From NCBI RefSeq assembly GCF_003610495.1, contig NZ_RAPK01000012.1, positions 1 through 64,000 on the forward strand: 64,000 nt of DNA, given 5' to 3'. The notes under the pieces are model-generated. The model was given only the letters and a program-made list of their open reading frames with translations, did not search any database and was not told where the DNA came from. Source of the stretch: Sinobaca qinghaiensis. Its GTDB lineage: Bacteria; Bacillota; Bacilli; Bacillales; Marinococcaceae. Each line of letters starts with the position of its first letter. Within the stretch, counting starts at the first letter, position 1. The position numbers and the translations under genes are program-made. Below are positions 8,798-17,511 of the stretch, in pieces.

Positions 8798-9969
8798 TGA
8801 CTAAGGATGCTGTTTTCGTCTATTCAGAGGACCAGATGCAGTATAAGTTTAATGATGACCATCCTTTTAACCATCTGCGTCTTCGTTTAACCTATGACCT
8901 TCTTCTTTCCCTGGATGTTATTCAGGAAGACGACATACTTACTCCCCGTATGGCAACAGACGAAGAAATTAACCTCTTTCATGATGACGCTTACATTGAA
9001 GCTGTTCAGGCAGCTGGTAAGGGTACATTGAGTGAGGGAATTGCTGCCAACTACGGGATAGGTACAGAGGATACCCCTATTTTCAAAAATATGCATGAAG
9101 CATCTGCCCTGCTCGTAGGCGGTACACTGACCGCCGTAGACGCCGTTATGCAGAATAAAGCTCAGCACGCCCTGCATCTTGGCGGCGGGCTGCACCATGG
9201 GTTCCGCGGCCGTGCTTCAGGCTTTTGCATATATAACGACAGTGCGATTGCGATTGAATACATGCGCCGTCATTACGGAGCCCGTGTGCTGTATATTGAT
9301 ACCGATGCCCATCACGGCGATGGTGTGCAGTGGGCGTTTTATGACACGCCGGATGCCTGTACTCTTTCCATTCATGAAACGGGCCGGTACTTATTCCCCG
9401 GCACTGGAAGCGTTAATGAAAAAGGACAGGGCCAGGGATTTGGTTTTTCTATTAACGTGCCGGTGGATGCTTTTACGGAAGATGATTCGTTTATCTCCTG
9501 CTACGAAACGGCGATAGAAGAAGCTGCTGCTTTTTTTAAACCTGACGTCATTCTCACTCAAAACGGCGCGGACGCTCATTACTACGATCCTTTGACTCAT
9601 CTGTCCTCCACTATTAAAACATTCGAAATGATCCCCCGCCTAGCGCACAAGCTTGCGCATAAATACTGCGGAGGAAAATGGATTGCCGTAGGCGGCGGAG
9701 GATATGATATCTGGAGAGTTGTACCAAGAGCATGGTCTATGCTGTGGCTGGAAATGATAAACCGTCAGGATCTTTTAAAGCATCCAATCCCGCCTCAATG
9801 GATAGAAACCTGGCAGGAGCAGTCGCCGCACCCGCTTCCGGATAAATGGACAGATCCGGAAGATATGTATGAGCACATTCCCCGTCAGGCAGAGATAACC
9901 GGAAAAAATGAAAAAACACTGGAAAAATCGCTGTACTATATTCGAAATGAAAAGAAAACGAAGAAATAA
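8797..9969 (+). CDS. acuC: AcuC, class I-type protein deacetylase
   Basis: Zinc-dependent histone-deacetylase-family enzyme that removes the acetyl group from AcsA and reactivates it (known for B. subtilis AcuC). 390 residues versus 387 in B. subtilis. Hallmarks are HLGGGLHHGFRGRASGFCIY (the tandem catalytic His), DTDAHHGDGVQ (metal ligands) and the late GGGGYDIWR. The ATG overlaps the acuB stop by one base, indicating translational coupling. A hairpin terminator at 10033 ends the operon. Confidence 0.95.
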   Translation: MTKDAVFVYSEDQMQYKFNDDHPFNHLRLRLTYDLLLSLDVIQEDDILTPRMATDEEINLFHDDAYIEAVQAAGKGTLSEGIAANYGIGTEDTPIFKNMHEASALLVGGTLTAVDAVMQNKAQHALHLGGGLHHGFRGRASGFCIYNDSAIAIEYMRRHYGARVLYIDTDAHHGDGVQWAFYDTPDACTLSIHETGRYLFPGTGSVNEKGQGQGFGFSINVPVDAFTEDDSFISCYETAIEEAAAFFKPDVILTQNGADAHYYDPLTHLSSTIKTFEMIPRLAHKLAHKYCGGKWIAVGGGGYDIWRVVPRAWSMLWLEMINRQDLLKHPIPPQWIETWQEQSPHPLPDKWTDPEDMYEHIPRQAEITGKNEKTLEKSLYYIRNEKKTKK

Positions 9970-10032
9970 AAATAAGGCACCGCTTCTGTCTGCAGGCGAT
10001 TATGAACGCTTCAGCCGCAATAAAATCCCATA

Positions 10033-10073
10033 TAAAAAAGCTGCGTCTCTCAAACAGAGATGCAGCTTTTTCT
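10033..10073. terminator. Bidirectional terminator between acuC and ccpA
   Basis: AAAAAGCTGCgTCTCT, loop CAAAC, AGAGAtGCAGCTTTTT; T-runs on both strands serve acuABC and ccpA. Confidence 0.88.
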
Positions 10074-10096
10074 GCGGACCAAACTATTAAGTCCTG

Positions 10097-11101
10097 TTAT
10101 TTCAGCGTACTTGAGTTTCTATATTCCAATCTATGCGGAAGTACTACTACTTTTTCATCTACTTCTTCTTTGTTCATATACTTTGTCAGCAGTCTCATCG
10201 ATACCGCACCAATATCATACATAGGCTGCACTACTGTCGTCAGTGTTGGTCTCACCATAGTTGCAAGACGCGTATTATCAAAGCCAATTACTTCTACTTC
10301 TTCCGGCACTTTTTTTCCTTGATCCTGAAGGCCGTGAATAACTCCTAAAGCCATCTCGTCTGTTCCTGCAAAAATAGCACTCGGCGGATTGCTCACTTTC
10401 ATGAGTGTATCTGCGGCCTGAATACCGGAATCATACGTATAGTCGCCGATGGCTACTAAAGAGTCATCAAAGTCGAGGTTTTTTTCAGTAAATGCTTTTT
10501 TGTAGCCGCTGAACTTCTGAAATCCGTTCACCGGATCCTCGAGAGAACCGGACACCATACCTACACGGCTGTGTCCAGCCTCTATAAGCTCTGTCACTGC
10601 ATCAAAAGAAGCCTGCTGGTAGTCAATGTTCACTGAAGGAAGTTCGCCGTCCTGATCCACTGTGGCAGCCAGTACTACCGGCACAGGAGAACGCTTGAAC
10701 TGCGTCACATGTTCTTCCGTGATTTCACCGCCCATAAATAAAATTCCATCCACCTGTTTTTCCAACAGCGTGTTAATCAGGCTGATCTCTTTATCCTTAT
10801 TCTGATCGGAGTTGCACAGAATAATATTGTACTTGTACATGGTTGCAATATCTTCAATACCACGGGCTAATTCAGCGAAAAAGATATTGGCAATGTCCGG
10901 GATAATGACTCCTACCGTGGTTGTTTTTTTGCTCGCAAGTCCTCTTGCGACAGCATTTGGACGATACCCCAGCCGTTCAATGGCATCGAGCACCTTTTTT
11001 CTTGTTGCCGGCTTTACATTCGGGTTTCCGTTTACTACACGGGACACCGTAGCCATCGATACTCCCGCTTCTCTTGCTACGTCATAAATAGTTGTATTCA
11101 A
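10097..11101 (-). CDS. ccpA: Catabolite control protein A, LacI-family global regulator
   Basis: Global carbon catabolite regulator; binds cre sites together with Ser46-phosphorylated HPr. 334 residues. The N-terminal LacI HTH ([20 protein letters not shown]) and hinge ([18 protein letters not shown]) are followed by the periplasmic-binding-protein-like effector domain ([29 protein letters not shown]). The start codon is TTG, with GGAGG seven bases upstream and no ATG alternative. A cre site in front of fruR (29463) is a likely target in this window. A cre-like sequence also lies in its own upstream region (11281). Confidence 0.95.
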   Translation of the reverse strand: MNTTIYDVAREAGVSMATVSRVVNGNPNVKPATRKKVLDAIERLGYRPNAVARGLASKKTTTVGVIIPDIANIFFAELARGIEDIATMYKYNIILCNSDQNKDKEISLINTLLEKQVDGILFMGGEITEEHVTQFKRSPVPVVLAATVDQDGELPSVNIDYQQASFDAVTELIEAGHSRVGMVSGSLEDPVNGFQKFSGYKKAFTEKNLDFDDSLVAIGDYTYDSGIQAADTLMKVSNPPSAIFAGTDEMALGVIHGLQDQGKKVPEEVEVIGFDNTRLATMVRPTLTTVVQPMYDIGAVSMRLLTKYMNKEEVDEKVVVLPHRLEYRNSSTLK

Positions 11102-11147
11102 TGAAAGGCCTCCTTTTTTTCCATCTTTACTTCATACATTTATTGCT

Positions 11148-11177
11148 ATCATATTATAACTTAAGGAGGTTCTGCAA
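11148..11177 (-). promoter_or_regulatory. Probable ccpA promoter
   Basis: Minus strand -35 TTGCAG (11172-11177), 18-base spacer, -10 TATGAT (11148-11153). An overlapping TATAAT three bases away is an alternative -10. Confidence 0.5.
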
Positions 11178-11280
11178 TTCCTTTAAGCCTTATTCTTGTG
11201 TATTTCATGAAAATTTATTAATTTTTTCATAAAATATTTCCTATACGATCTTATTCTATTTTCCTGTGTATAGCAAATAA

Positions 11281-11293
11281 TAAAGCGTTTTAT
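11281..11293. promoter_or_regulatory. cre-like site upstream of ccpA
   Basis: TAAAGCGTTTTAT fits about 11 of 14 positions of the cre consensus TGWAARCGYTWNCW (recalled from B. subtilis work). The same 13 bases occur upstream of aroA at 12554-12566. Could be a CcpA autoregulatory site. Confidence 0.35.
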
Positions 11294-11306
11294 CCAAACA
11301 AAAACA

Positions 11307-11350
11307 AAAGAGGCGAGAATCGAACCAGGTCGATTACTCTCCTCTTTTAT
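11307..11350 (-). terminator. Terminator of aroA
   Basis: Imperfect 17-bp stem (AAAAGAGGaGAGtAATCGA read on the minus strand, with its complement) followed by a T-rich run; directly after the aroA stop and ahead of ccpA. Confidence 0.8.
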
Positions 11351-11362
11351 CGTTTGAATCGT

Positions 11363-12439
11363 TTAGTATTTGTATAGTCCTGAGTCACGAAGCGATGTCA
11401 GGAAATCCTGGAACTGTGGAATGTTCATCTGCTGGGCAGAGTCGGAAAGCGCTACGGCAGGATCCGGGTGTACTTCCGCCATAACAGCATCTGCTCCAAT
11501 AGCAAGTGCAGCTTTCGCTGTTGGAAGAAGCAGGTCTCTTCTGCCTGTTGAGTGTGTTACGTCCACAAGGACCGGAAGATGGGTCTCCTGCTTTAAAATA
11601 GGCACGGCTGAAATATCAAGCGTGTTGCGCGTTGCTTTTTCATACGTACGGATACCGCGCTCACAAAGCATAATGTTTGAATTACCTTCGGAACTGATAT
11701 ATTCTGCTGCATTGATGAATTCATCAATCGTCGCAGAAAGGCCTCTTTTCAACAATACAGGTTTATCTACTTTACCAACTTCTTTTAAGAGTTCAAAGTT
11801 CTGCATGTTTCTTGCGCCAATCTGGATAACATCGATGTATTCTGTAGCCATTTCTACATCTTTCGGGCTTACAATTTCGCTGATAACAACCATATCAAGT
11901 TCATCTGCTACTCTTTTAAGAATTTCGAGGCCTTCTTTACCGAGACCCTGGAAATCATAAGGAGACGTTCTCGGTTTAAACGCTCCACCTCTGAGAAGCT
12001 TCAGTCCCTGCGCTTTCATTGCTTTAGCTACTTCGTATACCTGCTCGTAGCTTTCTACTGAACATGGGCCAAGAATAAGGCGCTGATTGCCGTCTCCTAT
12101 AGTCTCTCCTTTAAGATCAACGATAGTATCTTCCTGTTTCTTTTTACGTGATACAAGAAGGGCTTTACGGTTGTCATCTTCCTGAATTTCCAGACTTGCT
12201 TTGAAGATCTGCTTAAATAAATGCTGAACCGTAGACGTTTCAAAAGGTCCTTTATTGTTTTCAGCAATTAAATCAAGCATGTTTCTTTCTCTTACCGGAT
12301 CAAATCTATTTTTACCTCCTGTATCTTTCACCTGGCCGATTTTTTTAGCCAAAGAAGCTCTTTCATTAATCAAATCCAAAATTTGAAGGTTTACTTTATC
12401 TAGCTCGTCTCTTAGTGCATCCAGCTGTTCGTTACTCAT
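11363..12439 (-). CDS. aroA: Bifunctional chorismate mutase / DAHP synthase
   Basis: First enzyme of aromatic amino acid synthesis (phosphoenolpyruvate plus erythrose 4-phosphate to DAHP), fused to an N-terminal AroQ-type chorismate mutase that senses chorismate/prephenate in the family. 358 residues, equal to B. subtilis AroA. Residues 1-90 are the mutase ([20 protein letters not shown]); from about 100 the KDO8P/DAHP synthase barrel shows [27 protein letters not shown] and HSTGRRDLL. The ATG at 12439 (GGAG upstream) is preferred to a GTG four codons earlier. ccpA follows after an intrinsic terminator, so the two are probably only partly co-transcribed. Confidence 0.96.
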   Translation of the reverse strand: MSNEQLDALRDELDKVNLQILDLINERASLAKKIGQVKDTGGKNRFDPVRERNMLDLIAENNKGPFETSTVQHLFKQIFKASLEIQEDDNRKALLVSRKKKQEDTIVDLKGETIGDGNQRLILGPCSVESYEQVYEVAKAMKAQGLKLLRGGAFKPRTSPYDFQGLGKEGLEILKRVADELDMVVISEIVSPKDVEMATEYIDVIQIGARNMQNFELLKEVGKVDKPVLLKRGLSATIDEFINAAEYISSEGNSNIMLCERGIRTYEKATRNTLDISAVPILKQETHLPVLVDVTHSTGRRDLLLPTAKAALAIGADAVMAEVHPDPAVALSDSAQQMNIPQFQDFLTSLRDSGLYKY

Positions 12440-12487
12440 AACCTGCTCCACTCCCTAGTCTTTTCTGCTTTTTATGATTATACTGCT

Positions 12488-12516
12488 ATTATAAACGAAG
12501 TTTATTACTATGTCAG
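12488..12516 (-). promoter_or_regulatory. Sigma-A promoter of aroA
   Basis: Minus strand -35 CTGACA (12511-12516), 17-base spacer, perfect -10 TATAAT (12488-12493). Confidence 0.8.
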
Positions 12517-12542
12517 CCTTTTTTTCTTTATTAATTAGACGC

Positions 12543-12566
12543 TTTTAAGCGTTAAAGCGTTTTATG
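12543..12566. promoter_or_regulatory. Double cre-like element upstream of aroA
   Basis: TTTTAAGCGTTAAAGCGTTTTA holds two overlapping AAGCGTT cores; the second matches about 12 of 14 cre positions. It sits about 30 bases upstream of the aroA -35, where an activating CcpA site could lie. Function is inferred only. Confidence 0.35.
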
Positions 12567-12623
12567 CTGAATCAAAAGCTTTTATTCAATAAATTTTGTT
12601 ATAAAATTTTGTTTGATCCCATT

Positions 12624-12656
12624 AAAAAGCCCGCATTTTTAGATGCGGGCTTTTTC
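12624..12656 (-). terminator. Terminator of ytxGH
   Basis: AAAAAGCCCGCAT, loop of six, ATGCGGGCTTTTT; a perfect 13-bp stem immediately after the ytxH stop. Confidence 0.92.
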
Positions 12657-12659
12657 CTT

Positions 12660-13109
12660 TTAATTTGAAGGTTTGTTATTGTTCAAGTCGGATTGAAGTT
12701 TTTCTACTTCTGATTTAATTTTTGAAGACTGCTCGCTGTCTGCGTGCTCCAGCTCTTCTGTTAATTCATCAGCAAGCTCATCCGCCGTTTTCTCTGAATC
12801 GCTTTTCACGTTGCCGGCTGCATCGGATGCAGCTGACTTTACTCTGTCATAAAATTCATTGGAGTTTTCGCTGACGCTTTTGGCAATAGTAGATGATTTT
12901 TCCTTAGCTGTAGACGCCCACTGCGATCCTTTATCATAAGCGGTGCTTGTGAAGTCGGAAGTTCTGGTGGTAGCTGATTTGGTGCTGTCCGTAATATCAG
13001 TACGGAGTTCGCTTCCAGACTTAGGAGCAAGCAGCAGTGCGGCGCAGGCGCCTGCAATACCGCCAATCAGCGTGCCAATCAAAAAATCTTTTGAATTAGT
13101 ATCTGCCAT
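12660..13109 (-). CDS. ytxH: YtxH family small stress protein
   Basis: 149 residues. The N-terminal segment FLIGTLIGGIAGACAALLLAPKSGSELR is the YtxH (DUF5132/apolipoprotein-like) signature: one glycine-rich hydrophobic helix followed by a long charged amphipathic region rich in Ser, Lys and Glu. Probably membrane-associated. In B. subtilis the ytxGHJ operon belongs to the sigma-B general stress and sigma-H regulons; molecular function is unknown. The start at 13109 is supported by a GGGGG stretch nine bases upstream and by homologous N-termini; the frame extends 24 codons back into ytxG. Just six bases separate it from the ytxG stop. Confidence 0.85.
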   Translation of the reverse strand: MADTNSKDFLIGTLIGGIAGACAALLLAPKSGSELRTDITDSTKSATTRTSDFTSTAYDKGSQWASTAKEKSSTIAKSVSENSNEFYDRVKSAASDAAGNVKSDSEKTADELADELTEELEHADSEQSSKIKSEVEKLQSDLNNNKPSN

Positions 13110-13114
13110 TTTGA

Positions 13115-13573
13115 TTATCCCCCAGTCGTCGTATTCGTATTTTGAGCCGTTGATTCGGGATGCGGCTGTCTTGCCTGCCATCTCGTGTATAAGTCAATAG
13201 CTGCGTTTCCCCACTGCATTGCGCGGGCTACCTGATCAGACTGATGTTTGGACTGCGTCGTAACGGTATCAGACATTTCTTTAAAAGTGTAATTTATTGA
13301 TTGCACTGAATCACCAACATCTTTCAACGACTCAAACAGTCCATTCAAAGATTGGGATTTTTTCTGTACATCATCCACAATTAATGTTGATTTCTGTACA
13401 AGATGTTCCGACTCCGTTGTGATACCTTCTACTTGTTTCTCTACACGGTCCAGCGTTCCTGCCACGTTCTGCATCGTGCTTGAAGCAGCTTTAAGCGTCT
13501 GGACAATGAATATAACAAGCACAGCAAACGCTATTGCAACGATTAATGCGCTTATGTAGAGTAAGATTTCCAT
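13115..13573 (-). CDS. ytxG: YtxG, DUF948 membrane-anchored stress protein
   Basis: 152 residues. A single N-terminal membrane helix (LLYISALIVAIAFAVLVIFI, residues 4-23) is followed by a coiled-coil DUF948 region (about 28-110: repeated V, E, Q and S with EKQVEGITTESEHLV) and a Pro/Thr/Asn-rich tail. In B. subtilis this is a sigma-B and sigma-H controlled stress protein of unknown function. AGAAGGAGGTGC provides a strong RBS. A sigma-B-like promoter lies 35 bases upstream (13608-13633), so stress control seems conserved. Unlike B. subtilis, ytxJ is not found next to it. Confidence 0.87.
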   Translation of the reverse strand: MEILLYISALIVAIAFAVLVIFIVQTLKAASSTMQNVAGTLDRVEKQVEGITTESEHLVQKSTLIVDDVQKKSQSLNGLFESLKDVGDSVQSINYTFKEMSDTVTTQSKHQSDQVARAMQWGNAAIDLYTRWQARQPHPESTAQNTNTTTGG

Positions 13574-13607
13574 AAACGTACTGCACCTCCTTCTTTACCT
13601 ATTTTAA

Positions 13608-13633
13608 ATACCACTCTTACTGGAAAGTGAAAC
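13608..13633 (-). promoter_or_regulatory. Sigma-B-like promoter of ytxGH
   Basis: Minus strand GTTTCA (13628-13633), 14-base spacer, TGGTAT (13608-13613), against the sigma-B consensus GTTTAA-N12-14-GGGTAT. Confidence 0.6.
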
Positions 13634-13726
13634 ATTAATATTATCATTCTTTCTCTATTTTAACTAAATTTTCTTATAAGAAAAGAAGGTTTTATCTTTT
13701 TATTGAATTTTCCTCCGTCTTTCATA

Positions 13727-13757
13727 AAAAAAAGCACCTGTATCTTAACAGGCGCTT
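13727..13757 (-). terminator. Terminator of murC
   Basis: Minus strand AAAGCGCCTGT, loop TAAGAT, ACAGGTGCTTTTTTTT; follows the murC stop by a few bases. Confidence 0.88.
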
Positions 13758-13762
13758 TATCT

Positions 13763-15070
13763 TTATTCCGGCACGTTCGCTACATTTTCGTAGGCCTTTT
13801 GAAATTTTTGAATATCGCCGGCACCCATGAATAAAATAACGCCGTCTTTGTGCTTACTAAGCTGATCCATATCTTCTTCGGAAATCAAAGAGGCTCCTGG
13901 AATTTTTCTCTGAAGGTCTTCGATTGTTAATTCTGTATTCTGCTCACGGGCAGATCCAAATATGCTGCAAAGATAAACATGGTCCGCCTGCTTCAGGCAT
14001 TCTGCAAAATCATCCAAAAATGCCTGGGTTCTTGAGAACGTATGAGGCTGAAAAACAGCAATTACTTCTCTGGTGCTGTATTTCTGCCGGGCTGATTCAA
14101 TGGTTGCCTTAATTTCTGTTGGGTGATGGGCATAATCATCGATCAATATTTGATTGTCGACTTTCTTCTCTGAAAACCGGCGCTTCACGCCGCCGAAGCT
14201 CTCCAGCTGTTTCTTGATAATTTCTGCCGGCATTTCCTCATAGTGGCAGAGTGCAATAACTCCCAGTGCATTGAGCACATTGTGGCGGCCAAAGCCGGGA
14301 ATGGAGAACGTACCATAACGATCTCCTCTAATATGCACATCAAATGAAGTGCCCGCTTCACTCGTCTGAATATTATCCGCATTAAAATCATATTTACCAT
14401 CAATGCCGTAATACATAATTGGGACAGAGGCATGCAGGCTCTGCAGGTGCTCATCATCACCACAGGCTACAATACCTTTTTTCACGCCCTGTGCCATTTC
14501 CTGAAAAGCATCGACTACATCGTCTACGTCTTTAAAGTAATCGGGATGATCAAAATCAATGTTTGTCATAATCGCATAATCCGGCTGATATTCCAGGAAG
14601 TGACGACGGTACTCACATGCTTCAAACGCAAAAAACGCACTGTTTTCCTCGCCTTTTCCTGTCCCATCTCCAATTAGATAGGAAGTCGGTTTATATGCTC
14701 TCAGCACGTGGGCTAAGAGACCTGTCGTTGACGTCTTACCGTGGGAGCCAGCTACGGCAATAGAAGTAAAACGGTTTGCAAATTCTCCGAGAAACACCGG
14801 GTATTCCATAACAGTCATACCCAATTCTTTTGCACGCTTTACTTCTTCATGATTTTCCCCGTAGGCAGCTGAAGAGATAAGAACCTGGCCTTCCTTAATG
14901 TTCTCTTCCTGAAAGGGATAGATGGGAATGCCTCTTTCTTCGAGAGGAAGCTGTGTAAAGAATGGCTTCTCTACATCAGAACCTTGTACTGGTATCTTCA
15001 TATCATGCAGGATTTGTGCCAACGCACTCATTCCTGATCCTTTAATTCCAATTAGATGGTGCGTATTCAT
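13763..15070 (-). CDS. murC: UDP-N-acetylmuramate--L-alanine ligase
   Basis: Adds the first amino acid (L-Ala) of the peptidoglycan stem peptide in the cytosol using ATP. 435 residues, typical length. The N-terminal Rossmann UDP-binding part starts [15 protein letters not shown]; the central ATPase P-loop GSHGKTST is at 108-115; [10 protein letters not shown] and FQPHTFSRT mark the C-terminal ligase domain. RBS GGAGGT before ATG. Same strand as sftA, the nicotinate phosphoribosyltransferase and two unknown genes upstream, a layout partly shared with B. subtilis (ytpT-murC). Confidence 0.96.
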   Translation of the reverse strand: MNTHHLIGIKGSGMSALAQILHDMKIPVQGSDVEKPFFTQLPLEERGIPIYPFQEENIKEGQVLISSAAYGENHEEVKRAKELGMTVMEYPVFLGEFANRFTSIAVAGSHGKTSTTGLLAHVLRAYKPTSYLIGDGTGKGEENSAFFAFEACEYRRHFLEYQPDYAIMTNIDFDHPDYFKDVDDVVDAFQEMAQGVKKGIVACGDDEHLQSLHASVPIMYYGIDGKYDFNADNIQTSEAGTSFDVHIRGDRYGTFSIPGFGRHNVLNALGVIALCHYEEMPAEIIKKQLESFGGVKRRFSEKKVDNQILIDDYAHHPTEIKATIESARQKYSTREVIAVFQPHTFSRTQAFLDDFAECLKQADHVYLCSIFGSAREQNTELTIEDLQRKIPGASLISEEDMDQLSKHKDGVILFMGAGDIQKFQKAYENVANVPE

Positions 15071-15192
15071 GTTAAATACCTCCAGTATTCATCCTGCTGT
15101 AGGGCAGGGACCTTTAAATCAAGTCTCAGGCAAACACTTCATCATTATAGCAGATAGGTGCCTGCCGTCCAATAAATGTCCTTATAATCCTG

Positions 15193-15852
15193 CTAATGAC
15201 CTAGAACATGCCTGTACCATATAATACCATGATCTTTTGCAAAAAGTCTCTTGTATTCCGGGGAACGCCTGCCATTTTTTTCGCTGTTCCAATAATAGTC
15301 TGCTTCTTTTTCATTTAAGCAAACCGGCGCCGGTCTATGAAGGGAATACGTTTTGCCGCGGTATGTAATCGTTCGTACGAGCACAACGGGTAATGGGAAG
15401 GGATCAGCTGCTTCGGATGGAAATAGATGAACGGTTGATTTAGAAGGGGTCTCCAGAAAAAACCGCCCATCTAAAATGGAACCTTTGCGTTCATTTATGG
15501 AAAATAGTTCAAGAGCTGACACCATAATCAGCGCAGCCAGCTGGCGCTGGGTCGAAGAAAGCGAGGCTGCCTCCGCTTTAATAAACTGATCAAACAGCCT
15601 GGAGCCCGCGACGCTTTTATAGTCGTATTTCATCCAGTCCAAAAAATTTATATTCCATTCCCCTTGTTCGAGCTCAGCAGTCGGACACCCGGTCCATTCT
15701 TCAAATAAATGTTTCGCCCTCACTTTTTCACGAAGATTGGTATGGGCCTCCACCCATTCCGAAAAACGGCTCAATAAAGAAATCAGCGCTTCATCCGCCT
15801 CCGCCTGCTGCTGCTTTTTGTATGCCTGAAAATCAGGAATATCATTTGACAT
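15193..15852 (-). CDS. Uncharacterised protein, 219 residues
   Basis: I do not recognise this family. A predicted soluble protein with a charged Gln/Glu-rich N-terminal helix (QAYKKQQQAEADEA), a middle section of alternating acid and aromatic residues (WNINFLDWMKYDYKSV), a helical AALIMVSALELF segment, and a C-terminal half that looks beta-rich and ends in WYRHVLGH. RBS AGGGG seven bases upstream of ATG. It starts 17 bases after the nicotinate phosphoribosyltransferase stop and is followed by murC after 120 bases, so it is probably co-transcribed with the former. Real-gene evidence is the length, RBS and operon spacing; function unknown. Confidence 0.75.
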   Translation of the reverse strand: MSNDIPDFQAYKKQQQAEADEALISLLSRFSEWVEAHTNLREKVRAKHLFEEWTGCPTAELEQGEWNINFLDWMKYDYKSVAGSRLFDQFIKAEAASLSSTQRQLAALIMVSALELFSINERKGSILDGRFFLETPSKSTVHLFPSEAADPFPLPVVLVRTITYRGKTYSLHRPAPVCLNEKEADYYWNSEKNGRRSPEYKRLFAKDHGIIWYRHVLGH

Positions 15853-15869
15853 GAGGCACCCCTGCTTTT

Positions 15870-16970
15870 CTAATTAATTTTTTCCAAACGTGGATTCGGC
15901 CGGTGTTTCCTGCCTGATTTTGCTTCATGTTCTCCATTAAGAAGCACGTTGTCACCTGTGAAGCCAATATGAATTTTAAGAAGGCTGCCCCCGACCCCGT
16001 ACATATCAATCGGAACCTGCTGGTCTTCATACATCGCGATCCGGTCGACTGTAAAACCGCCGCTGGCTACAATTTTCACATGCTGAAAACCTTCTGCATC
16101 AAGTGCTTCACGAAGAGCGAATATAAGCTCCGGATTAACGCCTCGTGGATCAAAAGCCCCCATCACTTCCGGGTTTCTGCAGAAATACTGATCTACTACT
16201 CCGTTGGATGTGTCCACTCGCACTCCTTTTAAATCTTCTCCAAAGGCACGGGCTACTTTTAATGCATCCGTAATAACATCATTATTATAATCAACCAGCG
16301 CCATCAGCTCATCTTCCGGATATGTCTCCTTGTAAGCTCTCGTAGCTTCAACGATATCTCCCTGGAACAGCTGAATTAAAGCGTGGGGCATCGTTCCCAT
16401 TCCTTTTTTTCCCCACCATTCGCTCATCGCATGCGTAGCCTGGGCCGTTGAACCGCCTATATGTGCGGAGTAGCCGTCTCCTGCCTGCTGCGTAAAGTGA
16501 TCATCTCTGTCGCCCATAAAAATGACTGGCTTCTGCCTGCCGGAACGACGGGCTGCTTTTACTACGTCATATACGTTTGTTGCCACTGAAGTTCTTCTCG
16601 CGAAAATACCATCGATGACCCCTTCCAGAAAACCAAAGTTCTGATAAGGTCCTGTTACAGAAAGAACTGTCTCATAAGGAGCCACTTTATCTCCATCTTT
16701 TAAAGACAGAATCTCCAGGCTTTCCGGATCTTCCGCAAATGTTTTAATTAAAGCAATGACTTCATCCGTGCCGCACAGTACCGCATTTTCTTTTTGAAAA
16801 AACTGCGTAGTAACAATATCTTTGGTTTTATACTTTCTGGCAATTTCTCTTGTTTTTAAAAAGTAAACAGCAGAAAACCAGCCTTCTCCCACCCGCTCAT
16901 CAAACTTGAATGTCTTATTTGTTAAACGGCTGATCTCTCCGCGCATCTTATATTCTATTTCTTTTGGCAT
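15870..16970 (-). CDS. Nicotinate phosphoribosyltransferase family protein
   Basis: NAD salvage: nicotinate plus PRPP to nicotinate mononucleotide, in the cytosol. 366 residues, the shorter archaeal/Firmicute class rather than the about 490-residue PncB. Motifs include GYSAHIGGSTAQATHAM, VRVDTSNGVVDQYFCRNPEV with the phosphate-binding acidic region, and IVASGGFTVDRI plus DMYGVGGSLL of the PRPP barrel. RBS AAGGAG seven bases before ATG. A quinolinate-type or nicotinamide specificity cannot be excluded by eye. It heads a probable two-gene unit with the unknown gene at 15193. Confidence 0.87.
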   Translation of the reverse strand: MPKEIEYKMRGEISRLTNKTFKFDERVGEGWFSAVYFLKTREIARKYKTKDIVTTQFFQKENAVLCGTDEVIALIKTFAEDPESLEILSLKDGDKVAPYETVLSVTGPYQNFGFLEGVIDGIFARRTSVATNVYDVVKAARRSGRQKPVIFMGDRDDHFTQQAGDGYSAHIGGSTAQATHAMSEWWGKKGMGTMPHALIQLFQGDIVEATRAYKETYPEDELMALVDYNNDVITDALKVARAFGEDLKGVRVDTSNGVVDQYFCRNPEVMGAFDPRGVNPELIFALREALDAEGFQHVKIVASGGFTVDRIAMYEDQQVPIDMYGVGGSLLKIHIGFTGDNVLLNGEHEAKSGRKHRPNPRLEKIN

Positions 16971-17041
16971 AAACAGACTCCTTGTATACTGGGCCTTTAC
17001 GATAGTTTCGGGGCCGTATCTTTATTTAGTAGATAATCTTA

Positions 17042-17077
17042 AAATGAAGTCCGCGCATGATGCCGCGGACTTCATTT
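17042..17077 (-). terminator. Terminator after the small gene at 17128
   Basis: AATGAAGTCCGCG, loop of eight, CGCGGACTTCATT: a 13-bp perfect stem with a short T stretch, between the 62-codon gene and the nicotinate phosphoribosyltransferase. Confidence 0.7.
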
Positions 17078-17127
17078 GATTGATAGGCAGTATTCCAGAT
17101 AACGGTGCCTGCCTAAATCGTATTCAT

Positions 17128-17316
17128 TTAGTGAATCAAGGCGGTTTTTCCTTGTTCCATAATAACTGCTTCTACTATTTCCTGTGCATCTTCTGCTTTC
17201 ACGCTGCCAAATCCGTACTGCAGCACAATCGAAATATTTTTTTCGTAATCTGTTAACAAAGCCAGAACCTCCGGATAAACAAACTCCAAAAGAATGTTCA
17301 GCTGAATCTGTTCCAT
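17128..17316 (-). CDS. Small uncharacterised protein, 62 residues
   Basis: I do not recognise this protein. It starts MEQIQLNILLEFVYPEVLAL and has a predicted all-helical, slightly acidic sequence with a short glycine-containing middle (YGFGSV). Evidence that it is real: GGAGGG seven bases before ATG, a well-formed promoter at 17440-17468 and a terminator directly downstream, making it a self-contained transcription unit between sftA and the nicotinate phosphoribosyltransferase. Probably soluble; no metal-binding cysteines, no clear signal peptide. Confidence 0.7.
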   Translation of the reverse strand: MEQIQLNILLEFVYPEVLALLTDYEKNISIVLQYGFGSVKAEDAQEIVEAVIMEQGKTALIH

Positions 17317-17439
17317 AAGAGCTCCCTCCCTGGTTGTAAGAAATCAGCTTGCCTGGAAAGCATGACAGCAGTTCCGCATAAGCGGCCTGCCTGTTTGTTT
17401 GAAGCCTTAGGAAAATGGTTGTTACATTTGTTATCTCTT

Positions 17440-17468
17440 ATCATATAGAACCTTAAAGTAATTGACAA
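17440..17468 (-). promoter_or_regulatory. Sigma-A promoter of the small gene at 17128
   Basis: Minus strand -35 TTGTCA (17463-17468), 17-base spacer, -10 TATGAT (17440-17445). Confidence 0.7.
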
Positions 17469-17511
17469 GACTTTGCATTTAAAAGGAGAAATGCAGGGCA
17501 CCTGCCAGGTC

